Source: JBBRBB01 sp963830175 (lineage in GTDB: Bacteria > Bacteroidota > Bacteroidia > Chitinophagales > Chitinophagaceae). Taken from it: a stretch of 64,000 nucleotides of DNA. The notes under the pieces were generated by a model. It saw only the letters and a list, made by a program, of their open reading frames with translations, searched no databases and was not told the DNA's origin. Where the stretch lies: the NCBI GenBank assembly GCA_963830175.1, contig CAWHKV010000002.1:806001-870000 (forward strand), read 5' to 3'. Below are positions 1 through 8,947 of the stretch, piece after piece. Position numbers and translations under genes: made by a program. The number at the start of each line of letters is the position of its first letter. Positions within the stretch are counted from its first letter, which is position 1.

Positions 1-1
1 T

Positions 2-703
2 TATGCCTTCATGTTTATTTTAATCTTTCCTTATTTACCTGGGTCGGGTTCTCCCGCCTTCCAGGGAGTAAGTGTTTTTTTAGGTGTGTTGTTTTCACTC
101 GGTTCAACCTCCGCCATTTCAAATATGGTAGCAGGTATGGTAATCACTTACATGCGGCCGTTTCGTCGCGGTGACAGGGTTAAGATTGGTGATGTGGTAG
201 GCGATGTAATTGATAAGACCATGCTTGTTACACGCATCCGAACCATTAAAAATGAAGATATCACAGTTCCTAATTCAACCGTATTAAATACACATACCAT
301 TAATTACTCTACCAATGCGCCCGATACTGGTTTAATCATTCATACAACGGTAACCATTGGGTATGATGTTCCCTGGAAAAACATGCACGAAGCGCTGCTA
401 GAAGCTGCGGCACGTACTTCATTAATTGTAAAAGAACCTGCACCATTTGTTTTGCAAACCAGCCTTGATGATTTTTATGTTTCTTATCAGGTAAATGGAT
501 TTATAAGAGAGAGCAATAAACAGGCGTTCATTTATTCCGAATTGCACCAGCATATACAGGATGTGTGCAATGAACGAGGAATTGAAATTCTATCTCCTCA
601 TTACCGGGCTGCACGGGATGGTAATATGTCAACAATTCCTGCGGATTACCTCCCCAAAGATTATAAGGCTCCGGGTTTTAATTTTAATGTGAATAAAGAA
701 TGA
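2..703 (+). CDS. MscS-family mechanosensitive channel, 5' end outside window
   Basis: Small-conductance mechanosensitive channel of the inner membrane, which releases solutes on hypo-osmotic shock. The frame is open to the window edge, so only the C-terminal 233 or so residues are present; the membrane N-terminus lies upstream. What is seen is the last hydrophobic pore-lining stretch (SLGSTSAISNMVAGMVITYMRPFRRGD is the conserved pore-helix to beta-domain junction), then the cytoplasmic beta domain with IGDVVGDV and the VPNS turn, then the alpha/beta C-terminal domain. Its stop overlaps the next start by four bases (ATGA), so it is probably co-transcribed with the K+ channel. Family assignment is firm; gating properties cannot be read from sequence. 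Confidence 0.88.
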   Translation, partial: YAFMFILIFPYLPGSGSPAFQGVSVFLGVLFSLGSTSAISNMVAGMVITYMRPFRRGDRVKIGDVVGDVIDKTMLVTRIRTIKNEDITVPNSTVLNTHTINYSTNAPDTGLIIHTTVTIGYDVPWKNMHEALLEAAARTSLIVKEPAPFVLQTSLDDFYVSYQVNGFIRESNKQAFIYSELHQHIQDVCNERGIEILSPHYRAARDGNMSTIPADYLPKDYKAPGFNFNVNKE

Positions 704-1497
704 ATAGTACACGACGTAAATTATACCGGGTAGTTTTTGAGCATGATTCAATTGCGGGAAAGAAATTTGATGTGTACCTGCTTTGGATAATACTTGCCAG
801 CGTAGCCGTGGTAATGATAGAAAGTGTGCCGGCATACAGCAAAAATTATAAATCATTTTTTCTAGCTGTTGAATGGGCGTTTACTATTGTTTTCACTATC
901 GAATATTTGCTGCGAATTTATATAAGTCCAAGACCACTCAGGTACATATTTAGCTTTTGGGGTCTTATAGATCTAAGTTCTATTTTACCCACCTATCTTT
1001 CACTGTTTTTATTCAGCTATCACTACCTGATTGTTGTACGTATATTTCGATTGTTACGCGTATTCCGTATATTAAAACTGGCAAGGTTTAGCATAGAATC
1101 CCAAATGCTGATTAATGCATTAAAAGCAAGTTCTTATAAGCTGGGTGTTTTTTTGCTCGCCATCTTTTCGGTAGTCGTTTTTATGGGTACGATCATGTAC
1201 GTGGTAGAGGGGGGTGAAAAGGGGTTTACCAGTATTCCGCAAAGCATTTATTGGGCCATAGTTACAGTAACCACTGTAGGTTACGGTGATATGGTGCCAC
1301 ATACCGATTTAGGAAAATTTATTTCGTCTATTGCCATGATCATGGGGTATGCGATCATTGCAGTGCCAACGGGTATTCTTACGGTAGAAATGTCAAAGGC
1401 CTCTTTAAATAAAATACAATGTACCAGTTGTCATCATTACAATGAATTGTTCGCCAACTTCTGCATTAATTGCGGAAAGAAATTAGAGATTATTTAA
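700..1497 (+). CDS. Voltage-gated potassium channel with C-terminal zinc ribbon
   Basis: Six-transmembrane ion channel of the Kv-like family, 265 residues. The S4 segment near residues 107-125 carries regularly spaced arginines (RIFRLLRVFRILKLARF), and the K+ selectivity filter TTVGYGD is near residues 191-197 between S5 and S6. The last 25 residues form a small treble-clef or zinc-ribbon-like module with two Cys-x2-Cys pairs (CTSC and CINCGKK), unusual as a tail on a short channel; it may be a cytoplasmic regulatory or tetramerisation element (inference). It overlaps the upstream MscS gene by ATGA and is followed by two more MscS genes, suggesting an osmotic or turgor-response cluster. Confidence 0.9.
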   Translation: MNSTRRKLYRVVFEHDSIAGKKFDVYLLWIILASVAVVMIESVPAYSKNYKSFFLAVEWAFTIVFTIEYLLRIYISPRPLRYIFSFWGLIDLSSILPTYLSLFLFSYHYLIVVRIFRLLRVFRILKLARFSIESQMLINALKASSYKLGVFLLAIFSVVVFMGTIMYVVEGGEKGFTSIPQSIYWAIVTVTTVGYGDMVPHTDLGKFISSIAMIMGYAIIAVPTGILTVEMSKASLNKIQCTSCHHYNELFANFCINCGKKLEII

Positions 1498-1506
1498 TTA
1501 TTGAAA

Positions 1507-2407
1507 ATGGATGAAGAAATTCAGAAAATATTACACAACCCTACCATAGGCAAGCTAGTCACCATTTTTTTTGGAATAGCGGTTATCTGGCTGGTGATTA
1601 AATATCTGCAGAAGCGCATGTTTTCAAAGATCCGGGAAAACGATAACCGGTACCGGGCCAAAAAGTTCAGCACTTTTATTGGATATATCCTAACCATTGT
1701 TTTATTCACTGTGGTATTTAGTGATAAACTGGGTGGACTAACGGTTGCACTTGGGCGTTGCAGGTGCCGGAGTTGCATTTGCATTGCAGGAGGTGATCGC
1801 ATCTTTTGCGGGATGGCTCGCAATAATGTTTGGTGGTTTTTATAAACCCGGCGACAGGGTGCAACTGGGTGGCATAAAAGGCGATGTAATGGACATAGGT
1901 GTATTAAGAACAACTATTATGGAAACAGGGCAGTGGGTGGATGGAGATTTATATAATGGCAGAATAGTTTTAATCGCCAACAGCTTTGTATTTAAAGAAC
2001 CTGTTTTTAATTATTCAGGAGATTTTCCTTTTTTGTGGGATGAAATTAAATTGCCCATTAAGTTTGGAAGCGACTATGCTAAAACAAAGGAATTATTAAC
2101 CCGCGTTGGAATGGAAATAGCCGGTGAATTACCAACTTTGTCCAAAGAAAAATGGAACCGGCTTCAAAATAATTTCCGGTTAGAAGATGCACAAACAGAA
2201 CCCATGGTGTCTTTAATTGCAAACGATAACTGGGTAGAATTTACGCTGCGTTACGTGGTAGATTATAAAAAAAGAAGGGCTACCAAAACCGAATTGTTCA
2301 CAAAAATTCTTTCAGAAATCGATAATTCCGGTGGAGAGATCGGTATGGCCTCAGCTACATTCCACTTAGTGGAAGCCCCGGAAATAAAGGTAAAAATGAG
2401 GCAGTAA
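1507..2407 (+). pseudogene. MscS-family channel, interrupted by one frameshift
   Basis: Second mechanosensitive channel, about 300 residues if repaired. The N-terminal part from the ATG at 1507 (preferred over TTG 1501) has two hydrophobic helices and runs in frame to ...SDKLGGLTVALG. The continuation GVAGAGVAFALQEVIASFAGW and the KPGDRV beta domain lie in the next frame. Removing one G from the GGG run at 1753-1755 restores a continuous MscS pore motif, so this is a +1 indel in a short homopolymer. It may be a sequencing error rather than decay, since both halves retain full-quality coding sequence. It sits directly behind the K+ channel gene. Confidence 0.78.
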
Positions 2408-2464
2408 TTATTTTTAATTAAAGTTTTCATACATTCTGCATATCAAACAATTTAAACTAACCCT

Positions 2465-3358
2465 ATGGATGTTAAAAATGCATACGAATTAATTTCCCAA
2501 AAATTATCTACATGGGTTAATGGGTTCATACAAATGTTGCCAAACATATTGTTGGCTGCGGTAATACTGGTAATGGGTTTGTTTATATCGAAGTGGATTA
2601 AGAAACTGGCAAGGCGGCTTATTGGGCGCATTTCTAGAAACACCACATTAAATAATTTATTCGCTTCCATCATTTATTTCTTTTTTATTGGAATTACGTT
2701 TTTTACAGTGCTGAGTATTTTGCAACTGGATAAAGCCGTAACCTCCATTTTGGCCGGTGCCGGTATATTAGGGTTAGCGCTTGCATTTGCCTTCCAGGAT
2801 ATTGCCGCCAATTTTATGAGCGGGGTTTTCATATCATTCAGGCGGCCGCTGCATATTGGCGACATCGTAAAAATTAAAGATTACATGGGCAGGGTAGAAG
2901 AGATTAACCTGCGCGATACAGTGCTTCGTACTTTCCAGGGGCAAATGGTTATCATTCCTAATAAAGATGTTTTTCAAAATCCGATTGAGAATTATTCCTT
3001 GCTGGGTAAGAGAAGAATTGATATTGAAGTGGGCGTTTCGTATGGCGATGACCTTGAAAAAGTGAAGCGCATTACTTTAGCCGCAGTGCAGGGTATTGAA
3101 GGTATTTCTCCTGATGATGAGACTACTTTTTACTACAGGGAATTTGGGGATAGTTCTATTAATTTCTTATTACGCATCTGGCTCACCTCACCCGAACAAT
3201 CCATGTATTGGACTGTAGGCAGCGAGGCAATTATGCGCATTAAAAAAGCGTATGATGAGAATGACATTATGATTCCTTTCCCTATCCGTACACTGGACTT
3301 TGGCATTAAAGGAGGAACGCCGCTGAACAAAATGTCAATTAAAATGGCAAATGAATAA
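2465..3358 (+). CDS. MscS-family mechanosensitive channel
   Basis: Intact small-conductance mechanosensitive channel, 297 residues, close to E. coli MscS in length. Three hydrophobic segments lie in about residues 20-115, with the Gly/Ala-rich pore helix (ILAGAGILGLALAFAFQDIAANFMSGVF) at about 92-120. The beta domain (RRPLHIGDIVKIKDYMGRVEEINLRDTVLRT, then IIPNKDVF) and a C-terminal alpha/beta domain follow. It is the best-preserved of the three MscS genes here. It starts 57 bases after the preceding gene and ends directly against the convergent NhaD-type antiporter gene, with no spacer. Confidence 0.93.
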   Translation: MDVKNAYELISQKLSTWVNGFIQMLPNILLAAVILVMGLFISKWIKKLARRLIGRISRNTTLNNLFASIIYFFFIGITFFTVLSILQLDKAVTSILAGAGILGLALAFAFQDIAANFMSGVFISFRRPLHIGDIVKIKDYMGRVEEINLRDTVLRTFQGQMVIIPNKDVFQNPIENYSLLGKRRIDIEVGVSYGDDLEKVKRITLAAVQGIEGISPDDETTFYYREFGDSSINFLLRIWLTSPEQSMYWTVGSEAIMRIKKAYDENDIMIPFPIRTLDFGIKGGTPLNKMSIKMANE

Positions 3359-4636
3359 CTACCAATTGCTTTGGATAATAAAAACAATTACACCTGAAAA
3401 ATAACCCAACAATGCAAGTAAACTTATCTTTTTAAGGTACCACATAAAGCTTATTTTTTCTATACCCATAGCCACTACACCTGCCGCAGATCCAATAATT
3501 AATGCACTGCCACCGGTACCTGTACAATAGGCAAGAAATTCCCAGAACATATGGTCGGTAGGGTATTGCTCAAGGCCGTACATGCCTTGCATTGCCGCCA
3601 CAAGCGGTACGTTATCTATTATGGCAGATAGCAAACCAATACTGATTACAATTACATTTTCGCTTGCTATATTATTAGACATAAATGTAGACATTTCCCT
3701 AAGCATGCCTGTAGATGCGAGTGCTGAGATGCTGAGTAAAATTCCAAGAAAAAACAAAATACTTGGCGTATCAATTTTACGGAGTGCATACACAACCGAA
3801 AGCACATGCTTATCCCGGTCGCTAACTGCGCGTTGTGTTATTTCAGTAATAACCCATAAAATTCCAAGACCGAGTAAAATACCCATGTAAGGTGGTAAAT
3901 GTGTAACAGTTTTAAAAACCGGTACAAGAATTAAAATAAAAACACCGGAAAAGAAAATGATGTACTGGTGTTTTTTGGGAATAGCCATAAAATTTGGATT
4001 TGCCATTTCTGCCGGTCGCTGCACCTTGCCCTTTAAAGTGAAAGACATATAAATGAGCGGAATTACCAGGCAAACCAGGCTGGGTAAAAACAAACGGACA
4101 ATTATATTATATGAAGTGATTTGCCCACCAATCCACAGCATGGTGGTGGTAATATCTCCTATCGGAGACCAGGCCCCGCCTGCATTTGCGGCAATTACTG
4201 TTATGCCTGCAAAGAATAACCTGTCTTTATCATCTTTTATTAATTTTCTTAAAAGTGATATGATAACGATGGTTGTGGTTAAGTTGTCAAGTATGGCAGA
4301 CAAAACAAAGGTTATGAAAGAAACGATCCAAAGCAGTTTAACCTTATTGGTTTGTGTAATGCGGGCGGTGATTATATCAAACCCATTGAACACATCAATC
4401 AGTTCCACAATGGTCATGGCACCCAGCAAAAAAAATAGTATACCGGATACTTCACCTAAATGATGGGTAAGCTCTTCTTCTACAAATGCTTTATCATCAG
4501 AAAATAGAATAAATATGGTCCAGGAAAGTATGCCCGAAATTAAAGCGGAGGCTGCCTTATTTATTTTAATGGTGTGCTCAAAAGCAATTGCCATATAACC
4601 AATCACAAACACAAGAATGATCAGGGCCTCCATCAT
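3359..4636 (-). CDS. nhaD: NhaD-type Na+/H+ antiporter
   Basis: Inner-membrane antiporter of the ion transporter superfamily, exchanging cytoplasmic Na+ (or Li+) for protons. The 425 residues carry about eleven to twelve hydrophobic helices. NhaD hallmarks are the stretch SAILDNLTTTIVIISLLRKLI near 115-135, NAGGAWSPIGDITTTMLWIGG near 155-175, the second SAIIDNVPLVAAM repeat near 345, and the C-terminal GTGGSALIIGSAAGV. Start could be either of two adjacent ATG codons at the 5' end. The gene converges with the MscS cluster and lies in the same direction as the L,D-transpeptidase gene upstream, from which it is separated by 38 bases. Together with the channels it points to ion and turgor homeostasis. 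Confidence 0.9.
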   Translation of the reverse strand: MMEALIILVFVIGYMAIAFEHTIKINKAASALISGILSWTIFILFSDDKAFVEEELTHHLGEVSGILFFLLGAMTIVELIDVFNGFDIITARITQTNKVKLLWIVSFITFVLSAILDNLTTTIVIISLLRKLIKDDKDRLFFAGITVIAANAGGAWSPIGDITTTMLWIGGQITSYNIIVRLFLPSLVCLVIPLIYMSFTLKGKVQRPAEMANPNFMAIPKKHQYIIFFSGVFILILVPVFKTVTHLPPYMGILLGLGILWVITEITQRAVSDRDKHVLSVVYALRKIDTPSILFFLGILLSISALASTGMLREMSTFMSNNIASENVIVISIGLLSAIIDNVPLVAAMQGMYGLEQYPTDHMFWEFLAYCTGTGGSALIIGSAAGVVAMGIEKISFMWYLKKISLLALLGYFSGVIVFIIQSNW

Positions 4637-4674
4637 AACATTATAATTTGAAAAGCAACAAATCTATTAATTGT

Positions 4675-6261
4675 TTAATCCGCAAACAAATGTTCTGCCA
4701 TCTTCGAATCATGTCCATAAATGTCATCCCTGAATTGGACCGCACCTTCTTCGTTTACCCAGGCAGTAAGATAAGTTATAAATACAGGCACAGGCGTTTT
4801 TAAGGATACCCATTTTTCTTCGTTGGCATTCATGGCTTGTTTAATTGAATTCTCATCCCATGTTTCATTATTTCTTAAAAGATACACTGCAAGATCGTAA
4901 GGGCGTTGCAACCTTATGCACCCATGGCTGAATGAGCGGTTGTCGCGTTCAAATAAACTTTTGGCTGGCGTATCGTGGAAATAAATATTAAACCTGTTAG
5001 GAAAAATAAATTTAACCCTGCCCAGCGAATTGCTTCCCCCGGGTTTTTGACGCACCACCGGCAACCCATTGCTGTAACCCGTTATTTCCATATTTTTTCT
5101 TGAAATATAGCTGCTGCTTTTATTCATGGCAGGTACAATTTCGTTTCTTACTATACTTCTTGGAATGTTCCAATAAGGGCTAAACACCACGTATTGCAAC
5201 ATATCTGAGAAAATAACCGTTTGGTTAGCAGCTTTTCCTACCACCACCCGCATTTGCATTACTGGTTTTCCATTTTCTACTGCAGTAAATGTGTAGTCTG
5301 GAATATTTGTAATAAGGTAATCATCTGGAAGTGCAGGCATCCAGCGCATACGCTCTAAATTTATAAGTAACTGTTCCAGTCTTTCTTTAGCTGGTACATT
5401 AAGTACTTTTATTAGTTCCGCATCAATATAATTGCCGGCAGGTAGCCCGAAGTTTACCCGAATGTTTTCAAGCGTAATTCCCAGTTCTTCATTAAACAAG
5501 AAGGAGGTATCGGATAATGGATAATCTCCTGAAGCCTGCAACCGTAATTTTACCTGGTAAATAGCACTGTCTTGCTGCCCTTTTTTTAATTTATTTTTTA
5601 TGGTTGAAATTTCTTGCCATCCCCCTTTTTCAATTATATTTTTATAATTAAAGACCGCTTTCTCCAGCAAATTAAAGTTTCGGTTCATGGGCTTCCATTC
5701 GTTAATGGAGGCTGAACGTATGATCAATGAATCAAGCCATTCTTTAGCATTGATTTTTCTACGGGGTATATGCCACTGCATATCTTCCGGACTTACTGAA
5801 CTTTCGTATACATTCTGCACATATTTAAAAAAATGCCTAGTTAACCCCATTTCTGTTTTAGCAAGTGTTGATCTCTCCGGATGAAAATTAGAATCAAGGT
5901 TTGTAATCTCCCCCATTTGTTCGAAAAGCCATTTATTGTAAATGGAACTGTCATTAAATTCTGTAAAATATTGTTTTTGCGTGTTCCAAAAAGCCTCCGC
6001 CTGCTCCGTAAGCCCTTTTTCATTAAACCAGGCAAACTGGTAATTACGGCTGTTATAAAAATTTTTCATTTTATTTGCAACGCTGTCATCTTTGCCGTTT
6101 TCTTCTATATACCGCGCTACCTGCGTACTGTCCAAAAAAAGATTGGTAAATGCATTTTGTGGTGTGATGGTAGTGTCGCGTTCAACAATTTTATTTTTGC
6201 CGGCTCCATTAGAACATGCAACAATTAATATTGAAATAAATAAGTACAAAGATTTTTTCAT
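4675..6261 (-). CDS. YcbB-like L,D-transpeptidase, lipoprotein
   Basis: Peptidoglycan L,D-transpeptidase of the large YcbB/LdtD type, 528 residues, which would form 3-3 cross-links in the periplasm. A lipoprotein signal with lipobox-like LIVAC at residues 12-16 suggests outer- or inner-membrane anchoring. The long N-terminal region matches the scaffold domain seen in YcbB, followed by a peptidoglycan-binding-like segment around 240-290. The YkuD catalytic domain follows at about 310-480, with the motif SHGCIRLQRP around residue 445 and the nucleophilic Cys within it. The divergent promoter region 6262-6423 separates it from the MG2/plug gene. It may be co-transcribed with the antiporter downstream, although no functional link is evident. 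Confidence 0.9.
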   Translation of the reverse strand: MKKSLYLFISILIVACSNGAGKNKIVERDTTITPQNAFTNLFLDSTQVARYIEENGKDDSVANKMKNFYNSRNYQFAWFNEKGLTEQAEAFWNTQKQYFTEFNDSSIYNKWLFEQMGEITNLDSNFHPERSTLAKTEMGLTRHFFKYVQNVYESSVSPEDMQWHIPRRKINAKEWLDSLIIRSASINEWKPMNRNFNLLEKAVFNYKNIIEKGGWQEISTIKNKLKKGQQDSAIYQVKLRLQASGDYPLSDTSFLFNEELGITLENIRVNFGLPAGNYIDAELIKVLNVPAKERLEQLLINLERMRWMPALPDDYLITNIPDYTFTAVENGKPVMQMRVVVGKAANQTVIFSDMLQYVVFSPYWNIPRSIVRNEIVPAMNKSSSYISRKNMEITGYSNGLPVVRQKPGGSNSLGRVKFIFPNRFNIYFHDTPAKSLFERDNRSFSHGCIRLQRPYDLAVYLLRNNETWDENSIKQAMNANEEKWVSLKTPVPVFITYLTAWVNEEGAVQFRDDIYGHDSKMAEHLFAD

Positions 6262-6423
6262 GGTTAAATTTTACTTTATAAAGGCTTTAATGCTAGCCTT
6301 AAATTTTATACAAGTTTAATCAACAATAAATTTGGTATCAGGTATTTTCAGGTTGGTCGTATAAGTGAGTCCATTATAAATTAAAAATGGCACATTAGCA
6401 ATACTTAAAATTTTAAAATTTGT

Positions 6424-8796
6424 ATGCGTAATAACCATTTAAAATTTACTCTAATTATTTTCCTCGTGGCTTTAACGCCACATGTGTCTACAGGGCAGGA
6501 TTTACCTGTAGCAGAAATCGACCCTGTTGTAGCTCCATTGCTGCACAATTTGCGTAATTCACCCGGTAGAAAAATCCAGGTTCAACCTAATAAAAGAATT
6601 TATACAACATTCGAAACTATATGGTTTAATGTTCAGGTATTGGATTCTGTAAGCAACAAACCATTATTTAATAACAATATTATTTTTGCAGACCTTGTTA
6701 CTGAAGAAGATTCAGTATTACAAAACCTAGTGCTGCATAACACCTCCGCACAGTCAACAGGTTCTTTTGAAATAATTGATACCTCGCTAAATGGTGTATA
6801 TTTTTTACGTGCATATACCCTTTCCGGAGCAAAAGAAAAAAATTACAACATGGGTATTTACCCAATATTTATTACAAATGGCAATGCTTCTATAGCAACC
6901 CGGTTTAGTGAGAAGCAAATTAACCCCGGAAATAAATCTTCAGTTGATACGCTTGTAAATATTTACCCTGAAGGTGGGCACCTGATTTCAGGTATCGAAA
7001 ATATGGTAACGCTGAAGGCCTTTAATTCTAACGGCATTCCCGTAAAAATTTCTTTTGCCATTCGCGATGCGAGAAACAAATTAATGGTACAATTTGAAAC
7101 AAATGATAAAGGGATAGCCAGCTTTCAATTTTCACCTTATCTCTATGGCAGGTATAAAGTATTGATGCAACGCAATGGAGCAGAAGATTCGGTTACCATG
7201 CTTCCCAGGGTGGATCCGTTTAGCATGCAGCTTGCAGTTACCTCGCAAAGCCAGCAAACCATACGGGCAAGGGTATTGCTGGAAGATTCAGTGTTTAGAA
7301 ATGATTATAAAACATACCTAATAGGTATTAGCAGGGATAGTGTTTGTTTTGCGGGCATTGGAAAAGGAAATTACGAGCTAAACATTCCTGCTGGCTCATT
7401 TCCACCGGGGCTTGCAACATTATTGTTGTTCGATGAGAAATACAAAGCCGTTAGTCAGCGTACCATTTTTATCGATAAAAATAATGTAATCGCTAAGGTT
7501 GAAACAAACAGGCAGGTATATTCTACAAGGGAACAAGGTGATATAAAAATATCGCTTATGCAACCTGGCGGAAAACCAATGATAGCGGCGCTTGCTGTCT
7601 CAGTTGTACCGTCGCAGGCAACTGATACATTTCTTTCGAATGAAAAATATGCAGGATATTCCCAGGCTGAACTTATTGCAATGAATATTTTTGATGAGCA
7701 ATGGTTTAAGGATTCTCTTATACAAAAGCCTTCAAGGGAAAATTTCTTTACTTTCAGCGGACAAGTTTTATCTGGCGATAAACCTGCCGGTAAAGGTTTG
7801 CAGGTATCCCTTATTTCTAATAAAGATTTGTTTTTGGTGTTGCAGGATACCACAGATGCTGATGGAAAATTTCAATTTGAACTGCCACCTTTTAATGATG
7901 GACAGCCATTTAATGTGCAGGTCAAAAATTTAAATGGACAAAATGAACAGTATAAAGTGACTTTTGATAAAAAGATGGTACCGCTGGTACCAACTTCTAC
8001 GGAACTTAAAAAGGATTTTTATACCGATTCATCATTTATTCAATTATCGCGCGCTATTCAAACTGATTCATTTTTCAAGAGTGAAGGTAAGCAATGGCTG
8101 ATGCCTGTGATTGTTAAAGCCGAAAAACAAAACGATAAACGATCTGCTGTTTCGCGCGACATCATTACAAAGGAAATGTTACTGGCAGGCGGTGTGAATA
8201 ATATTGGCAATGCGGTACTTGCCAGCGGTAAGTTTCAGTTAATGGGTGGTTATTTAATGTATGGTGGCTCAAGCGGCTTTGCGCCATCTGCAACCGATGA
8301 ACCCTTAATTGTTATTGATGGTATGCAAATTTCAACGGGTGGCGATATTGGTTCCGATGCTACAGAATCAAGCCCTGTTTTATCTTACCTGAAGCAAATT
8401 CAACCGCAACAGGTAGATTATATTAAATTATTATCTGGTGCGGCTGCAGGTATGTACGGTGTACGTGGCGGACATGGAGTTATTGAGATACACACCTCTA
8501 CAGCAAATAATAATTCTTTAGATGCCAATGGTCTTATTGCTGTTTCTTTAAAAGGAATTCACCAGGCAAAGAATTTTGAAACACCTGATTACAGCGATAA
8601 AAAAAACAGGTCGTCCAAAGCAGCTGACCTGCGTACTACCTTATATTGGAATGGTGATGTTATTACAGGCGCTAATGGCACACCTAACCTGCAATTTTAC
8701 ACCTCGGATATTAAAGGAAAATACACTGTTTTTATTTCTGGTACGACCGCTTTTGGAGAACATGTATTTGCATCGAAAGAATTTGAGGTAAAATAA
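6424..8796 (+). CDS. MG2-like / TonB-plug-domain exported protein
   Basis: A 790-residue exported protein with an N-terminal signal peptide (hydrophobic residues 8-22, cleavage near STGQ). The first half has macroglobulin MG2-like beta domains (an IYTTFETIWFNVQVLD strand pattern near 58-75, and NIYPEGGHLISGIENMVTLKAFNSNG near 178-205). A carboxypeptidase-like beta segment lies around 440-520. Near 570-700 comes a TonB-dependent receptor plug domain (PLIVIDGMQI, then YIKLLSGAAAGMYGVRGGHGVIEIHT). No 22-strand barrel follows, so it is not a transporter by itself. Families like this are common in Bacteroidota and may sit in the periplasm with TonB-linked machinery; substrate unknown. The start is the first ATG after a 160-base divergent gap. 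Confidence 0.82.
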   Translation: MRNNHLKFTLIIFLVALTPHVSTGQDLPVAEIDPVVAPLLHNLRNSPGRKIQVQPNKRIYTTFETIWFNVQVLDSVSNKPLFNNNIIFADLVTEEDSVLQNLVLHNTSAQSTGSFEIIDTSLNGVYFLRAYTLSGAKEKNYNMGIYPIFITNGNASIATRFSEKQINPGNKSSVDTLVNIYPEGGHLISGIENMVTLKAFNSNGIPVKISFAIRDARNKLMVQFETNDKGIASFQFSPYLYGRYKVLMQRNGAEDSVTMLPRVDPFSMQLAVTSQSQQTIRARVLLEDSVFRNDYKTYLIGISRDSVCFAGIGKGNYELNIPAGSFPPGLATLLLFDEKYKAVSQRTIFIDKNNVIAKVETNRQVYSTREQGDIKISLMQPGGKPMIAALAVSVVPSQATDTFLSNEKYAGYSQAELIAMNIFDEQWFKDSLIQKPSRENFFTFSGQVLSGDKPAGKGLQVSLISNKDLFLVLQDTTDADGKFQFELPPFNDGQPFNVQVKNLNGQNEQYKVTFDKKMVPLVPTSTELKKDFYTDSSFIQLSRAIQTDSFFKSEGKQWLMPVIVKAEKQNDKRSAVSRDIITKEMLLAGGVNNIGNAVLASGKFQLMGGYLMYGGSSGFAPSATDEPLIVIDGMQISTGGDIGSDATESSPVLSYLKQIQPQQVDYIKLLSGAAAGMYGVRGGHGVIEIHTSTANNNSLDANGLIAVSLKGIHQAKNFETPDYSDKKNRSSKAADLRTTLYWNGDVITGANGTPNLQFYTSDIKGKYTVFISGTTAFGEHVFASKEFEVK

Positions 8797-8830
8797 TGAG
8801 GTAATTTAAAAAGCTGCTCCATTTTATATA

Positions 8831-8851
8831 GTACAAGTGTGCGACGCAACG
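8831..8851 (-). repeat. Dispersed palindrome-type repeat, copy A
   Basis: On the minus strand this reads GTTGCGTCGCACACTTGT plus flanking bases. It is identical over 21 bases to copy B at 23765-23785, and 17 of 18 core bases match copy C at 42575-42592. All three are intergenic. This copy lies between the MG2/plug gene and mutL and keeps only the core box. Confidence 0.7.
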
Positions 8852-8947
8852 GTAGCTGCGCAGAGAGATACTGTTGATAACATAATTGCCCGCTTCGTTA
8901 ATATACCTTCCAAATAATTTATTTTCGCCCCAACCAATTAGTGTAAA

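Noticed and set aside
1753..1755. Programmed ribosomal frameshift
   Set aside because: A GGG run alone is not a slippery heptamer, and similar breaks occur in unrelated genes of this window.
1745..2407. Separate short MscS gene starting at TTG 1745
   Set aside because: It lacks the membrane helices, which are in the preceding frame; one indel joins both into a normal MscS.
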